A program made the translations under genes and the position numbers. From Xiphydria camelus (lineage: Eukaryota > Arthropoda > Insecta > Hymenoptera > Xiphydriidae), in assembly GCA_963678675.1 (NCBI GenBank), contig OY783197.1:23479934-23543933 (forward strand): a stretch of DNA of 64,000 nucleotides. Direction: 5' to 3'. Shown piece after piece: positions 36,373 through 48,837 of the stretch. The notes beneath the pieces were generated by a model. That model made no database searches, had not been told where the DNA came from, and saw nothing but the letters and a program-made list of their open reading frames with translations. How positions within the stretch are numbered: position 1 is the first letter of the stretch; each line of letters opens with the position of its first letter.

Positions 36373-38008
36373 TACAGGAACACTACATCGCGGGGACCAG
36401 AATAGTTCGCAAGTGTCGTGGAGTGATTCGTAATTACGATGGCTGCGATCAAGATGTGCCTTCGGTGTAACTCTTGCATAATATTACATTATCCATTAAG
36501 CATGCATGCACCGCCTGCAGGCGCTCTTCCAACTCGCGAGGAAATATATGGTCCCTTCACCGTCGGTGCATTTGTCAGCCGAAGAGGGTTGGTGGCTCGG
36601 CTCTTAAAGGTTACACGGCTATCGTATGTCCCCCCTTCGAAAGGTCATTAAATGCCAGAAACTATCGACATCCAAAAGTATACCGCTAAGGTGCAAAAAA
36701 TACACGTTAGAAGTACCAATGTGACATCAGAATTCACTTTCGAATTTGACTTAAGCGAGCTTGGGAGTGAACAGGGAATTCTGACTTCTTGCTCTTTAGA
36801 GCCAGCTTTCCTCCAATTGCAAGAATTCCATACAGTTCCATATTTTCTAACCAATGATGTTTACGGAAAATTATAATTATTTTTGGGAAATTCGTTTCGT
36901 CGATTTCTCCGTAATTATCTATTTTCGCAAAGTGAAATATTTTTTTTCGAAATCAACGTGCCGTACTACATTTCCTAAAATACAGTCGGCTTAAGATATG
37001 ACTCAAATCGGTAAAAATACTGTTATTATAACAACTGTTATTTTCCGATTTCGTTACCCTTGCATAGTGGATATGATTTCAGGAAATAATTTCGGTCCAT
37101 TTACATATGAAAAGTGCGTTCGCTTTATGATTTTCGTTCCAATCACAGAGAAAGTAGTGAAACAAATTCTAATTACTCTTCTGGGAAAAATTAAATTCCA
37201 TATTTGTCCAGAAGAAAACACTAGTTGTACTCCACAGTAGTCTATAGGTTCTTTTAAGTTCTTCTGGTAAAATCTTTATTTATACAGTCAGACCTCCCGT
37301 TCAGACGGAGTTATACACCTTCAAAATAAGGTTCTACCAAACATAAAGAATAACAAGAATCGTACAAACTAATAAAGTTGAATAAATTTTGGAAGGATGT
37401 TACAGGAAATTAAGAGAAATGTCGAAATAATGAAATCAAAACCAAACGTGTGACATCGCGCAAGGTCCAACCGTATCCGCCAACTCCCTTTATATCTCCC
37501 GCCGTTCTTCGGGGCCTGTATTTGTCTTCGAGATTAAAGACACGACGCACAAAGCAGTCCTCTCCTGACGTTTAAATATTTACTCGCGCGCGAACGCGAG
37601 ACCTTCGACGAACCCCGCGAGAGTCGGAAAGGGTTGGGCGGGCGCCCGGGGTGAATAATGCCCCAGCAAGGAGAAATATATCGCGCTGCCGATACGTTGG
37701 CGTTGCACGTGCATACCATGCAGAATGTATACAGTTCGTCGCCCGACGTCGGTTGAGTGCGGAGTGAGTGACGGTACGGGGTGGCGGCGGCGGCGCGACG
37801 AGTCGGCGGATGACGAGGGAAAGAGGGGGAGAGGCATTAGTGTCGCGGAGGCGCGACGGCGTGTATATTTGCCACTTCATCCTTCCGCCGCCACGGACAG
37901 GTGCAGGTGCCAGCTGACATAAGACGTCGCGCAGGGATGCAATGGCTGCGCGATTTTCGACGAGAGGTCGAGGCGAGAGCTTCGAACCCCGTCGCGTCTG
38001 CCTCTAGC
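36373..38008. other. Intergenic; pogo-like end near 37285
   Basis: AT-rich DNA with the plus-strand frames 36652-36876 and 36998-37240, which lack recognisable domains. cagtcagacctcccgttcag at 37285 resembles a pogo/Tigger end without a partner. 37560-38000 is CpG-rich. Confidence 0.4.
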
Positions 38009-38310
38009 GTCTATTTCCGTGGCGAATTGCTCGCGCGCGAGGAAACTCGAGGGTCTGTGGAATTTCGTAAATCGGGGCAACTTTGATGTCTTTATACGCT
38101 CCGTTGAAAATGTTGTATTATTATTTTTCTTCGGAATAGTGTGGGGATAAATGTATTACGCGTTTGTGTAAGGAGAGAAAATGTAACAATAATTAAGTAA
38201 AAAAGAAATTAGAGAAGAGAATAGCTTTCTTGAACGAGGTAACGGGAGTGTCCGCACTTGATGGTCCGTATCTACTAGCCCACGTCTCGCCAGAGTCTTT
38301 CTCTACTATC
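38009..38310. repeat. Segmental duplication, copy 1
   Basis: About 302 bp, roughly 80-85 percent identical by eye to 40963-41263 in the same orientation. Shared blocks are attgctcgcgcgcgaggaaa, tgtggaatttcgtaaa, taaaaaagaaatt and gtctttctct. It is non-coding as far as I can see. Confidence 0.8.
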
Positions 38311-39070
38311 TGCCGGAGCGTAGCGGTCAGTTTTCACTATAGACAAAATGTAAGCCTATATTCGTAGTCGGAACTTCTCGAGTCATCGCCCCGACCAATA
38401 AGTGACCTTCGATGCTAACTTAACTCCATACTTATTTGTCCTACTTATTTATAAGTAGCAACTATGAACAGGGCATTAGAGTCGATTATAATTCCTACTC
38501 TGAATTTGGAGAAACTCCCCTCGAGTGTATAATTCTCCGTAAGTTTCCACATTTAGAACTTTTGGGCTAGGAGCGAGATACGGCACTGCAGTCAGGGGAT
38601 AAGATGCTGAGTGCACTTCATCTCGGTCGCTTAATTCCCCGAAGCAGCGGCAACGTTACCGGCTCGGATGCTTAATTCCCAGCAGCTCCGACATCGTTTC
38701 CAAGAAACGTCTCCGCGACCTGCCGCTGCACCTCTCCCTTCTCTCAGCTCTCTTCAACGAAATTATACTTCACGCGACGCCACTCGCTAGACAACTACAT
38801 AATCTAATGCCCGCGCGAGTCGTAGTCATGTCTCGCCAGCTCTACTTCGTCTTTCGACTCGCCGCTTACAAAGTGCAGCTCCGCGCGAAAGCGTCAGCGG
38901 ACGCACCGCACGTACAGGATGAATCATTGGATCTGCGACACAGCAAATATGGTATACGATTTTTCTGGAGCTGTAGACGATGAACGTCACCGTTGATTGG
39001 TCATGGTGAGTAGGAGAAGTTAAGCAGAATTGTCAACTGCCAATAATGAAACTCTTCAAGCAGGTAGGTC
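38311..39070. other. Intergenic, nothing recognised
   Basis: Mixed composition. No gene, no repeat recognised. Confidence 0.45.
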
Positions 39071-39323
39071 CACTGAGGGAAAAGGTCTAATTGAATACGA
39101 ACCTAATAGACAAATTTATTCGAGATAAATAGAACTCTATTCACACCGCGTAAAACGTCTATTTGAATTGAATAAATATTTCGCATATTTTTTAATCGAA
39201 TACGAAACGAGTAGAATATCTATCAAACTCAAATAGACTTTTGTTCGATGTAAATAAATTCCTATTAATCTCAAATAAATTTTTCTATCAGGTTTGTATT
39301 CAACTAAATTTTTTTCCTGGGTG
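39071..39323. mobile_element. CACTGAGGG-ended MITE
   Basis: The left end CACTGAGGGAAAAGGTCTAA continues as ttgaatacgaacctaataga. It pairs with the reverse complement of the right end (cacccaggaaaaaaatttag, ttgaatacaaacctgataga). The interior is rich in caaatagac/taaataaatt motifs. It is non-coding, and the target duplication is unclear. Confidence 0.75.
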
Positions 39324-40962
39324 TGTACACGTGATTCTTACCAGATTTCTCTCTAGGTCTGGTTTGAATCAGGAGTACCTACCTCAGTTTAAGAGTTTCA
39401 TCATTACAGTTGCCGATCCTGATTAACCTCTCCTACCCACCACGGCCAATCAACGATAACACTCTATCGTTCCATAAATCGTATACACCGTATTTGCTAT
39501 GTCACACAACCAACGATTCGCCCTGTATGCAGGTACAAATTTCGAGCCAACTCTCGTCTCGGCCGAATGCTTCCAATGCGAGAGGATCTTCGCGGTGCGC
39601 GAATAAATGATGTAGCGCTACGGATACACAGTTGATTCCAACGGTTTTCCTCGAGTCGAGCCTCGAGCCGCTGCAATAAAGCGGATCCTATCGCGGAGTC
39701 TGATTGCGATCCCACGAATACCTCGACAGGCGCATACATATACGCGAGTTCCGTTCGCGCAGCAGCAACGCTTTGACGAACGTCAGAGGGACGACTCACC
39801 GTTCGCGCGCGGCGGTTGGCTCGTACGCGTATAGCCGAGAATCGAAACGTGCCTCGCGTGCCTCGCGTGCATCCTGTTACGGAAGATCGGTACGCAGGAA
39901 TAGCGATGGCAGCCGGAATGCAATCGCTCGCCCGTTCGAAACGGAGTAGGACCATATAAACGCGGGCCGGTTGGCCGGGATACCTTTAACCGCAGCGCGG
40001 GCTGTCGTTGGCCCGCGGCCAGAGTACCTATCCGCGCGGGCATTCGTCTTTTCATCGCGACGTGTTTCGGCTGCGGCGGCGGATAGATCGACGCGCGGCG
40101 AGCCGAATGACGGACGGGAGTCGTTCGAATGCCATCGTGGAGAGGGCTCGGAGTCCCCTCGCGCGATACCGGAGAAGAGAGATGCCGCAAATACGACGCC
40201 CCCGGCTGGTACGCGTCTCGTGGGTAGGTACACGCGTCTCTCTCGCGGTTGGAATTATTTTTTCAAGCCCGGAAACGCGAGACATTTAAAATCGAAGGCG
40301 CAGCGATAGACTTGCACGATTGTCACGACGTTTATACAAACTGGAGTACATAATTGATTGTTTTAAAGTCTACCTTTCTTTTCCCGCGTGAATTTGAAGA
40401 AATAAGTATTCTTAGATACCCGTAAATCACTAAATTTACATTATTAGATGATTCGAATTAATCTCTGTATTTATTGTAACAATAATTTTCGAAAAATTGT
40501 GTTTGCATTGAATACATTTTCAGCATTTTATTTATATTAGTTTGCAATCATTTAATGTCAGAAATATGCTTGCTTAACGTTGACTCATAAAGTGTGCAAC
40601 CTTTGCGCATCAGATGAGCTGATACAACCTAAAGTCGCTGTACAATTTACGTGCATTCGTCTATCTTGGTCGCTACGCGCTGCGCGAGTGACAATAAAGG
40701 CCGAGAGACATTTTTATCCGGCAACATTTTAACATCCGAAAACCCTTTTGTGTAGGTACCCCTTTTATTGTAGATACCGTAAAATTTACTGGTGTCAGTC
40801 TTTCCGTGCACATTCGCACATATAACATTAATTATCTCGTTATCCGCATATTTCTCGCTGATTCGGCATAAACTTTTCTTGTAGATCGAATTCTAATCTT
40901 CAAAACATATCCGAGCCATTGGACTAATAGTCAATAGATAACGAAATAATGGCGATTAAAGT
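39324..40962. other. Intergenic, CpG-rich 39590-40300
   Basis: A GC-rich block with long overlapping frames on both strands (39497-40309). None has recognisable domains, and the frames switch. AT-rich DNA follows. The last bases, 40936-40961, form the left half of the direct repeat flanking the duplication below. Confidence 0.45.
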
Positions 40963-41263
40963 GTCTATTTCCATTGCTAATTGCTCGCGCGCGAGGAAAC
41001 TCGAGCGTCTGTGGAATTTCGTAAACCCGGGCCACTCTGATGTCTTTATATGTTCTGTTAAAAATTTGCTATCATTATTTTTCTTCGGAAAAATACGAGG
41101 ATAAATGTATTACTCGTTTGTAAAGAGGGAAAATATAATGATAATTATGTAAAAAAGAAATTCGAGAAGAAAATAACATTCCCGAACGAGGTTACAGGAG
41201 TGTCCGCCCTTGACGGTCCGCATCTACTAGTCCACGCCTCGTAAAAGTCTTTCTCTGCTATCG
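40963..41263. repeat. Segmental duplication, copy 2, between 26-bp direct repeats
   Basis: Homologous to 38009-38310. It is bordered on the left by agataacgaaataatggcga (40936) continuing ttaaag, and on the right by cgataaccaaataatggcga (41262) continuing ttaaag. The two 26-bp copies match at 24 positions. Copy 1 has no such flank, so copy 2 appears to be the inserted one. Confidence 0.8.
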
Positions 41264-42799
41264 ATAACCAAATAATGGCGATTAAAGCTTATTTATTCGC
41301 ACACAATGCGCGTGTTTCTCTCGAGTGTCCCATTCGAATATATACAACGCGCGAAGGAATTCCGCATATCAAAGCACGTCCGCAGTAACATTGGCAGCGG
41401 CAAATCGCGAGACCCCGGGATACATACGTAGCCACTGGTACGTCGCGATCCGATCCATCCTCGCAGCGCGCTTTAACTCGCGATAATCGCCGGCGGTCAT
41501 CGTATATAAATTCTGATTTAAAAGCGGAGAGTCGCGCGGCCCGCGACGGAGCGTCCGCCGACGGGGCGAGGAGCCATTTCTCAGAGTGTCACTTACGCGG
41601 CCCGTACGTTTTATCTAATGCGTTTGCCCGTCGCGCGCGGACGCGTGATAAACCACTCCGCCGCGCTCTTTCCCGTAAGTCGAGCCGCTGAAAAATCCCG
41701 CTCGTTATTCACGATCGTTCCGACCCGCGCGCGGCGGGGAAACAAAACGGTCGCGCGTACAGTCCGTACACGGAAAAATAATCCCCCGTTGGCGGAAGGC
41801 GAGAGAGGAAGGGGGGATGAAATATTTATACGCTCGGTTTTTTTCGGCAAAAGACGAATAAGGCGCGGAGGCGGCATGGGTGAGCACGGGAGGGGGGACG
41901 AGTGATCAACGAGCGGCTGCGAACGACGGTCGGATCTCATTAATTATCACAAAGGAGCCGTCCTCGAAGTCGTCCCACGGTTTCGTAGGAATTTCAAATA
42001 TTATCGTTCCGTGGATTTCCCCGACGAAAGATCCCACTCGCGCCGTGTCTCGATGCGACAAATCGACGTCGACGTCCGTTCGCGTCGCCCTTGGCCGTCG
42101 ATTTATTTGTACAGCGCCGCGTCGAACGGGAAACGTTCGATCAAGCCGACGGGTCGGTAAAACGCGGCGAGACGAAGCGTCGCTCGCGCGGATAAAATAG
42201 AGCTTTCGCGTACGCGAGAGGTCTGAAGAGCTCTTCGATCTTTTAAATAAAAACGGAGCTATTTCAAAGCGCCCAATCAAGTCGTATATAGCCACGAAGC
42301 GACTCGAAGCGCGCGCGCGCGCGCGGTGTTAAGGTTAATCTGGCGGGAGGCGTCGCGACGCCCGGCTAATGGTTCGCCGGAGTTGCGTGCCAGCTTCCTC
42401 GGCCAAGCGGCAGCCGTTGAGCATCCGTCGACCAGGGTCGAGCGAGTGATGAAGTGAGTGCAGAGTGAGGCCTATTTTTGTACGCGCCAACAAACAGCCT
42501 CGTAGATCTCGTGACACGTCGTTAGAGCCCCCCGAAATACCCTCAAAGCTAAAGTGGTGCGGTATAACCACCTAAGCCGTCGTTTATTCCGAGAATCTAC
42601 TAAATGTTGCTCACCGGTCCTCTCCGTGAGGAGTTCCGAAAGCGCTTCGGCGTCTCCGCGCGCGCGCGCGACGGGGTATATTTGTTTTTCCGTTGGACGC
42701 GTCGGTATTAGATTTTCCGACGATGTTTTTCGCTGTAGAAATAACGGCGGAAGATGCATCGATACATTTTCAGAGGAACTTTTTCTGTGTGCAATATTC
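41264..42799. other. Intergenic, CpG-rich, nothing recognised
   Basis: A GC-rich block (41390-42700) with overlapping chance frames and a (GC)n run at 42310-42326. No gene. Confidence 0.45.
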
Positions 42800-43173
42800 A
42801 CGGAGAAGAAGGATTAGTCATTTTTACGGCGAGTCTCGGTAAGCGGGCTCCTCGAGGTGAAATATCGAATGTTTCAATAGGCACAACGTACTTTTTCAGG
42901 GCGGCTACAGACCTGGAAAACCGGGAAATGCCAGGGAATTTGATCCGTCAGGGAAGCGTCAGGGAATTTTGGATTCTTACTGGAAATTATAAATAAAGTA
43001 GAGTTAATATCTCGAAATGTAACCGTTGATACATTTTATAATGGAGTATGCACTGCTGTTTCAAATGTCAAAACTTCACGTTTCATGTTTCACGTCGAGG
43101 AGCACTGTTACTGGGATGACTGTAAAAATTCATGGATCATCCCATGGCTTTTTGCCAATCCTTTTTCTCCGTG
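42800..43173. mobile_element. CACGGAGAA-ended element
   Basis: The left end CACGGAGAAGAAGGATTAGT pairs with the reverse complement of the right end CACGGAGAAAAAGGATTGGC. The interior includes a block with repeated 'cagggaa' motifs (acctggaaaaccgggaaatg, gtcagggaagcgtcagggaa), a motif type seen in many arthropod repeats. Non-coding. Confidence 0.6.
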
Positions 43174-44130
43174 CTTAGTTCCTTAACCGGATCGCAAAAT
43201 TATTCCGTACCTATAAGGTGAAGTTACCATGAACAAAAAAAAGAACTGAAAATATTTAGAAAAGCTCCAGTATTCGAACAACTCCCGCGGTCGTATAGGT
43301 ACGGCGACTGGTTTAGGTACCGGCGGCGAAAGCGCGTCGGATTTTCGAGCGTGGAAACGCGCCGTCGGAGGATTTGCAAGGAAATGGCCCGCGGATGTCA
43401 GTGGCAAATGATCGCCGGGACCGGAGAGAAGGAAGGGTTGTAACGGAACTGGGATTGCGCGGGATGCGGTGTAATCGCCCTCATCTGTATGCATTCCGGC
43501 AGCCGGGTATGCCCGAATCGAGTGGAGACTGTGAATATATCCGGTGGATGCTGCGCCCGCCGCGGCAAGCGGTTATACTCGTAATACGCGCCGCGTGGAA
43601 GCACGTTTCACGGCGGTAACCGTGGAGAGAGAGAGGAGCCCGAGGGATGGAGGAGCAGAAAAATTCCCTCACTTACGTACCGTAACCGACGGTAATGCGG
43701 AAAATAAGAGCAGGTCGTCGAATCATTCCAGTCGAGACGACCGGCGCTCTTTTCGCGCGGGGAAACGCGTATATGTAATTCGTATTTTTACGATCCCCCG
43801 CAGCTGAGTCTCTCGCGCGTGCGCTTTTCGCTTGTTCCTTCGTATACGATACGTCGGCGAACTTCAACCACGCCACGCTCACTCCTGCGTGCCGGTTCTC
43901 CGATACAGCTTTTCCACCGTTCTCGTTCCCCGCGAGCGTTGAAAAGTTGCGCATACCTCTTTCGCGCCCCGTATAAAATACCGCAAAAGTTTCCGGAAAA
44001 CGTTCCCGTTGAATCAAATATAAGACGTCGCTCCGCGCACATTTTTAACCGCTCAGCCCCACAATCTCCACGGTGCACAAGTGCCTGGCGATCTACTCAA
44101 AAGCGGGCGACACACACACACACACACACA

Positions 44131-44205
<75 letters not shown>

Positions 44206-44996
44206 CCTACATATAAAGAGCCTGCGCCCGCGACATCCTCCTCCCTCCCACGCGCAGAGGCCGTGATATATTTACGAAACAAATCCCAGCATGCGCGCGC
44301 CCACTTCGTCAGCCTCCGTCTCCCGCTTCCTCCGTCTGTGCGCCGCCCGTGCGCAGCGGCGCGGCGAACTGACAGTTATCGCGACGTTCGAGGGGCGTTC
44401 GATTAAATTATTACAAGCAGCTGTGCGCTCTTTTTCTCCACGGTCTCGTGGACTCGCCCGTGAAAACTATTAGCCGCGCCCGCGCGGCTCCGCGTCGACG
44501 CAATCTCGCGCCGATGGAACGACGTGGCGGAGGAGGGCGCGCGAGAGAAGGGGAGGTAGAAGCGAGAGGAGATAGAGAAACCTACATACATCTCTCCTCG
44601 GAGCTAAGTGGCGGTGAACTAATGGTAAACACGATTCTTCGCCGCTGTAAGTGAAAATTAATGTGCCGGGTGTAACGGTAAATGGAGTGGAAGGAAGACA
44701 ATGGACTGCGTGATGAATGGTATTAGGTTGCCCGGGGAAAAAAAGAGTCTGCGCACGTAGAGAGCGCGCCGCGCGCTCTTTGGCGGCGGTACTCGAAGAG
44801 AGCGAGAGATACGGTGTGACGAGGGACGTCGAATTTCCAATTTCCGATCTCTCGATCGTCGCGTCGGGAGACTGGAGAAGATAGGTACGCAGGTACCTCC
44901 GGAATGAGGCTGGAACGATTTAGTTAGCTTTGGTCGTTTTTTCGTGGGTTCGACTCGATCGCGCGATTTTTACGTGGGTCGATACAACGTTATTAA
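43174..44996. other. Intergenic; compound CA/CT microsatellite
   Basis: CpG-rich DNA with overlapping frames on both strands. The frames that cross 44109-44203 owe their length to the microsatellite. No gene is recognised. Confidence 0.45.
44109..44203. repeat. Compound microsatellite (CA)n(CT)n
   Basis: About 12 CA units run directly into about 35 uninterrupted CT units. The long uninterrupted tract suggests a highly mutable, polymorphic locus. Confidence 0.95.
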
Positions 44997-45708
44997 GGGG
45001 CGTCTTTCATTTCTAGGGACTTTGTGAGAATAGCTCACAGGAATTTTTCAGGCGATAAGTACATGGAAAAAAATGGTAATTTTTACCGCTTCATCTAGTA
45101 GCGCTGAGACTCGAGCTCGTTCTCAAGAATTTGTAGAGGGGAAACATTTTTCATTATTACCGTTGTAAGCAGTACATAGAAATGTTTCCTCTATAGAAAA
45201 TTCTTGAAAACGAGCTCGCGTCTCAGCGCGGTAAAAATTGCTGTTTTTTTCCGTGTTGTTAGTTAGGATACACCGATTCATCAGATGAAAATCACTCAAT
45301 CGGTATTCGATCCTCATTGGTTAATATTTAATGTCATCCAATAAACGTCGAATTCTCATTTCGTTCAAACTGACGCCTCAAAAGATTTAATTGTGCCAAA
45401 TAAATATTGTAATAATTAACGAAATTTACTGTAAGTACATAAATAAGTCTAATACTACTCGAAATATTGTCGTCTGTCAATTTTGTTAGCCATCATAGGT
45501 GGTGATGGGAATCGACTGCGATTTTCTTAATCATATAATACATTTTTCGACGATTAAATAAAAAAGTGCGCGTTAGCGACCTGGTAATAGTTTGATACTA
45601 TCGATTGAAATTGATTCCAGCGCATAAAAATAAACGGAGAAAGAGATATTTCGGTACTATTGATTTGTACCAATTTTGGCAACATATAATAATGCTAAAA
45701 GACGCCCC
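44997..45708. mobile_element. TTAA-flanked element, copy 2, carrying a nested MITE
   Basis: TTAA occurs at 44993-44996 and 45709-45712. The ends are GGGGCGTCTTTC and AAAAGACGCCCC, better preserved than in copy 1 (6223-6866). Its interior is homologous to copy 1, except that 45062-45255 is an additional insertion. Confidence 0.8.
45062..45255. mobile_element. MITE nested in the TTAA element
   Basis: The ends CATGGAAAAAAATGGTAATT and (reverse complement) CACGGAAAAAAACAGCAATT are followed by taccgc, a gctgagac block and gcgagctcgttttcaagaat. Homologous to the arms of 33222-33710. It is flanked by TA on the left and TT on the right. The copy at 6223-6866 supplies the empty site. Confidence 0.85.
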
Positions 45709-45712
45709 TTAA

Positions 45713-48006
45713 GCCTATTTAATACTTTTTATCGCTTGCTTTTATTTGTATCACTGCGGACTGTAAAAATGCCCAGTTCGGTTGTCCTTCCAACTGTCTG
45801 TTCGATCGAAATCGAATTTGTATCGCGATTCTCAATTATTTCTCCATCAATTGAATTGATTTCCGGTTGCTTGGACTCAATTTCACAACGATCCGTGAAG
45901 CAGATTCACAAATTCATATTTTTTCACCCTCAACATCGAGAACACGTCCTTCGGGGAAAGCATAAACGACGGGAAGTATCGTTTAACGGTAACTCTTGAC
46001 GAGAGGATAAGCAGCGAAATAGAGTAGCCTGATACGGATGGGCAGGAAGGCTGGTGAGGAAGGAAGGAAGGAAGGAAGGGGTAAATCAATAATATTTATA
46101 TAAATTTAATCGACATTTATTTGAATCGGATAAATATTGCTATTAGAAATATTCAATTAGCAAACTATTTGAAACAAGCACGATTTTTTTCTTAATATAC
46201 TCGTTGAATATCAGTATTAGACCTTATTCTATTGGTTCCCTTCTATTCGTGCAAAATTTCAACAAAATCCGTCCATTAATTACCAAGGTACACATGCAGC
46301 ACCGTTTCCAACAAGACCGCCTTACATACAACACGACCGTCATATCCTCAATTTAACTTATTTTTAAATGACACTTATACAGAACTGTTAGATCAAAATA
46401 TATAGTTTAAGATGTGTATAATGATTTTTTCCTCAAAAAAATATTTCCACCAAAAACAAATAGTCCTAATTCACCCTGCCTTTCCTCATTTCCGCATATA
46501 GCCCCTTAATATTTTATTATCTCGGTTCGCCGCTGAAAATACCCCTTCATTTCTAGTGTGCGGTAATACAAAACCCAGCGCAACGAGCACAAATCCCGTT
46601 TGAAATCCGTCCAACTCGACTCGCAATTAACGCTTCCGATATACCGTTCTCCCGCCGGCCACTTTCCGACGGAAACGGAGAAAGTTCGGCTACACCTACA
46701 CAGACCCCCATTCTCCGGCGTCTAATCTCAACAGCGGCGCAACGATACGAGCCGACATTCGTTCCCTCGTTAAGCAACTAGCAACGGCCGCCCCGCGAGT
46801 TCGTTCCAACAGCGAACGAACCGTACCGCGGTAATGAGTGGAGCTTCATTTACGTCTCGGACGCGCGGTGCAGCTCGCCGCTCGTGAAGTTCTCCCCCCG
46901 GGGTCGTTAGTACCCACCTACTTTCTGCCCGGTGGCCGCGCGGGCAAACTTACGATCGCCGGGCGCCTTTACACCGCGCGCGCGCGCGTAGGTGTATAGT
47001 TACGCTCTTTCTTCCGGTGAGAAGCAGCTCGCAACTCGCGATGCACGAGCGCTCTCCGCACTCGTGCAGCGCTCGTCGAGTTCCTCGGAGGCCGCGACAT
47101 TAATCATCACAATCCGCGCGCGCCTCTTTGATCCCTGGTCCTTCGTTATACAACCGCTCACGCGCGTTTCCGACGCTCGGTTACTCCGTTCCGATGCTTT
47201 GATCGATCAAAGGGGGAGCGCTATTTATACGACGCGAAGCTCGCGCGGCAAATTTATGGCGGAATCCCGTCAAAAGGAAGGAATTCGTATATCGTTTGTT
47301 TCGCCGTCGCCGCCATCGCTCGCCGTTCTCCGAGTCGCGAGATCGCTCTCTGGAAGTTACGCAGTGGTCATCGCGTAAAGAAGCGCTTTTAACGTGATTT
47401 ATAAGGGGCCGGAGTAGTGCTCTCGCGTGACGCGGAGGAGTCCCCGGGAGTCAAGCGGGTTTGGAACGGTCCGGAGCGCGCGACACTCCGAGATCCATAT
47501 AAGGCAGTTTAAGTCATCTCCGGGTGATTTAGGAGCGGGGCTTTGTTTCAGCTGTCGTCCCTAAATCGTAAGAGTCGCCGGTCGACTTACGATATACCTG
47601 CTACCGTTTTCTGGCTGCGGTTGCGTCGATGGGGAGGGCAGGAGTGGGGGTAGACGGTCTTGTCACGCTGGCTGAGCACTTAAGCAGCTGGAACTGTGGA
47701 AAATATACGTATATCGATTATATATAAGTTGTTAATTGCAATATTGAATTTGTCTAATAATCGAAATTTCAATGAAAATCGTATGCTCGACCGTCCTATC
47801 TTATGTCTCCGTTGTAAACGATTGATTTCAATTTTCAATATACGGTTGACAGAATACATGCCATCATTGAGCAATTGCAAGATTTACTTCTGAAATTGTT
47901 GGTTATCGATCGTCGTGCGTCGTCGTAACACTTTTAAAGTCGAATTTGAGATCCTTGACGACTACTCGGGGTTCGATATTTATTTTTATTAAACACTAGT
48001 ACCTAC
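45713..48006. other. Intergenic; GGAA microsatellite at 46057-46080
   Basis: AT-rich DNA with a short (GGAA)n run, then a CpG-rich block (46800-47480). A minus-strand acceptor-like site followed by a short frame ending in a stop near 47867 could be a terminal exon of the 48007-48183 gene; this is a guess. Otherwise nothing is recognised. Confidence 0.4.
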
Positions 48007-48183
48007 CTGCATTTCCGTTGGTCAGTTCCTTCATATGAAATTGCAATAAGCTGAGTTTTTCATTTAAAAGGGCCATTCTTTTTTTAAGTTCTTGAAACTG
48101 GAGCCACAATTTCATATACTTGGTTTTATATTTATTACTTCCTCTTACTCCGTTGCGCTTTCGATGTTGCGGCATTATTCTGC
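48007..48183 (-). CDS. Orphan coding exon, basic and coiled-coil-like peptide
   Basis: A well-bounded exon. A strong acceptor (a T tract then gtttcag) precedes 48183, and a good donor (GCAG/GTAGGT) follows 48007. The first ATG (48175-48173) opens a 56-codon frame that runs to the donor, leaving one base. The peptide begins MPQHRKRNGVRGSNKYKTKY, a basic stretch. It continues with a helix-forming region (LWLQFQELKKRMALLNEKLS) in which leucines and other hydrophobic residues recur about every seven positions, as in a short coiled coil. A CCAAT/TATA module with a splice donor lies about 1.1 kb upstream on the same strand (49280-49450) and may supply the first, untranslated exon. No convincing following exon was found: one candidate acceptor near 47893 would end the protein within about eight codons. 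No family is recognised. It could be the start of an unfinished gene, or an exon of a transposon-encoded protein. Confidence 0.5.
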
Positions 48184-48837
48184 CTGAAACAAAAAAAGAA
48201 ATATATAACAAATATAGGATTGTATTTTAACATCCATTTACATTAAGCTGCGAAATTAGCTAGTAGCATATAATTCTATTGTTACAATCAGCCCTTTTTA
48301 TCCCGTAGCGAATAATAAATTAGCATTCGCGATATTCGGATAACTATTGCTTTACGGGGACCTGGAATTAACTCTGAAATTATTTGCGTGATTCGAGAAA
48401 AAAAATTAAGGCGAGGAGAAATTCGAAAATCATATGTAGATACGTCCCATGACATAATACATGTGCCGCGTATTAGGTATAATTATTTCCGCACCTACCG
48501 CTTCTATCGAAAAGATATTTTCTCATCCGTACATAAATCAATGATAAATGCAAATATTTCAGTATAGTTTCCTTATAACTAACAAAATTTTTGTCTCGAT
48601 GAAATCCGTACGTAGGGACAGATCGGATACGCCGCCATTGTTACCGCTGATAACGTGATTCAAAACTCGGCAGAGGTTACACAACAAATACAATGTAGGC
48701 ACATACTAATACGTTCAACAATGCAACTATCGAATATACTGTGGCGAAAAGAGTTGGTCGCTATCTAATCGGCAGAGCGTTTCGTCCCGGAGTCGGCCAG
48801 TGGACTCGTCAGTAAGGCTAGGCCAACTCCTGCCTTA
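48184..48837. other. Intergenic or intronic to the orphan exon gene
   Basis: AT-rich DNA with no recognised repeat. It would be intron 1 if the 49280 donor joins the 48183 acceptor. Confidence 0.35.

Noticed and set aside
36652..37240. Two AT-rich plus-strand frames of 74 and 80 codons
   Set aside because: Start codons present, but no domain, no splice support, and the opposite strand is also open.
39497..40309. Several 110-150-codon frames on both strands
   Set aside because: Overlapping frames in CpG-rich DNA with no consistent frame or recognisable motif.
43819..44406. 195-codon open frame
   Set aside because: A long stretch is the (CT)n microsatellite read as Leu-Ser; the remainder has no domain.
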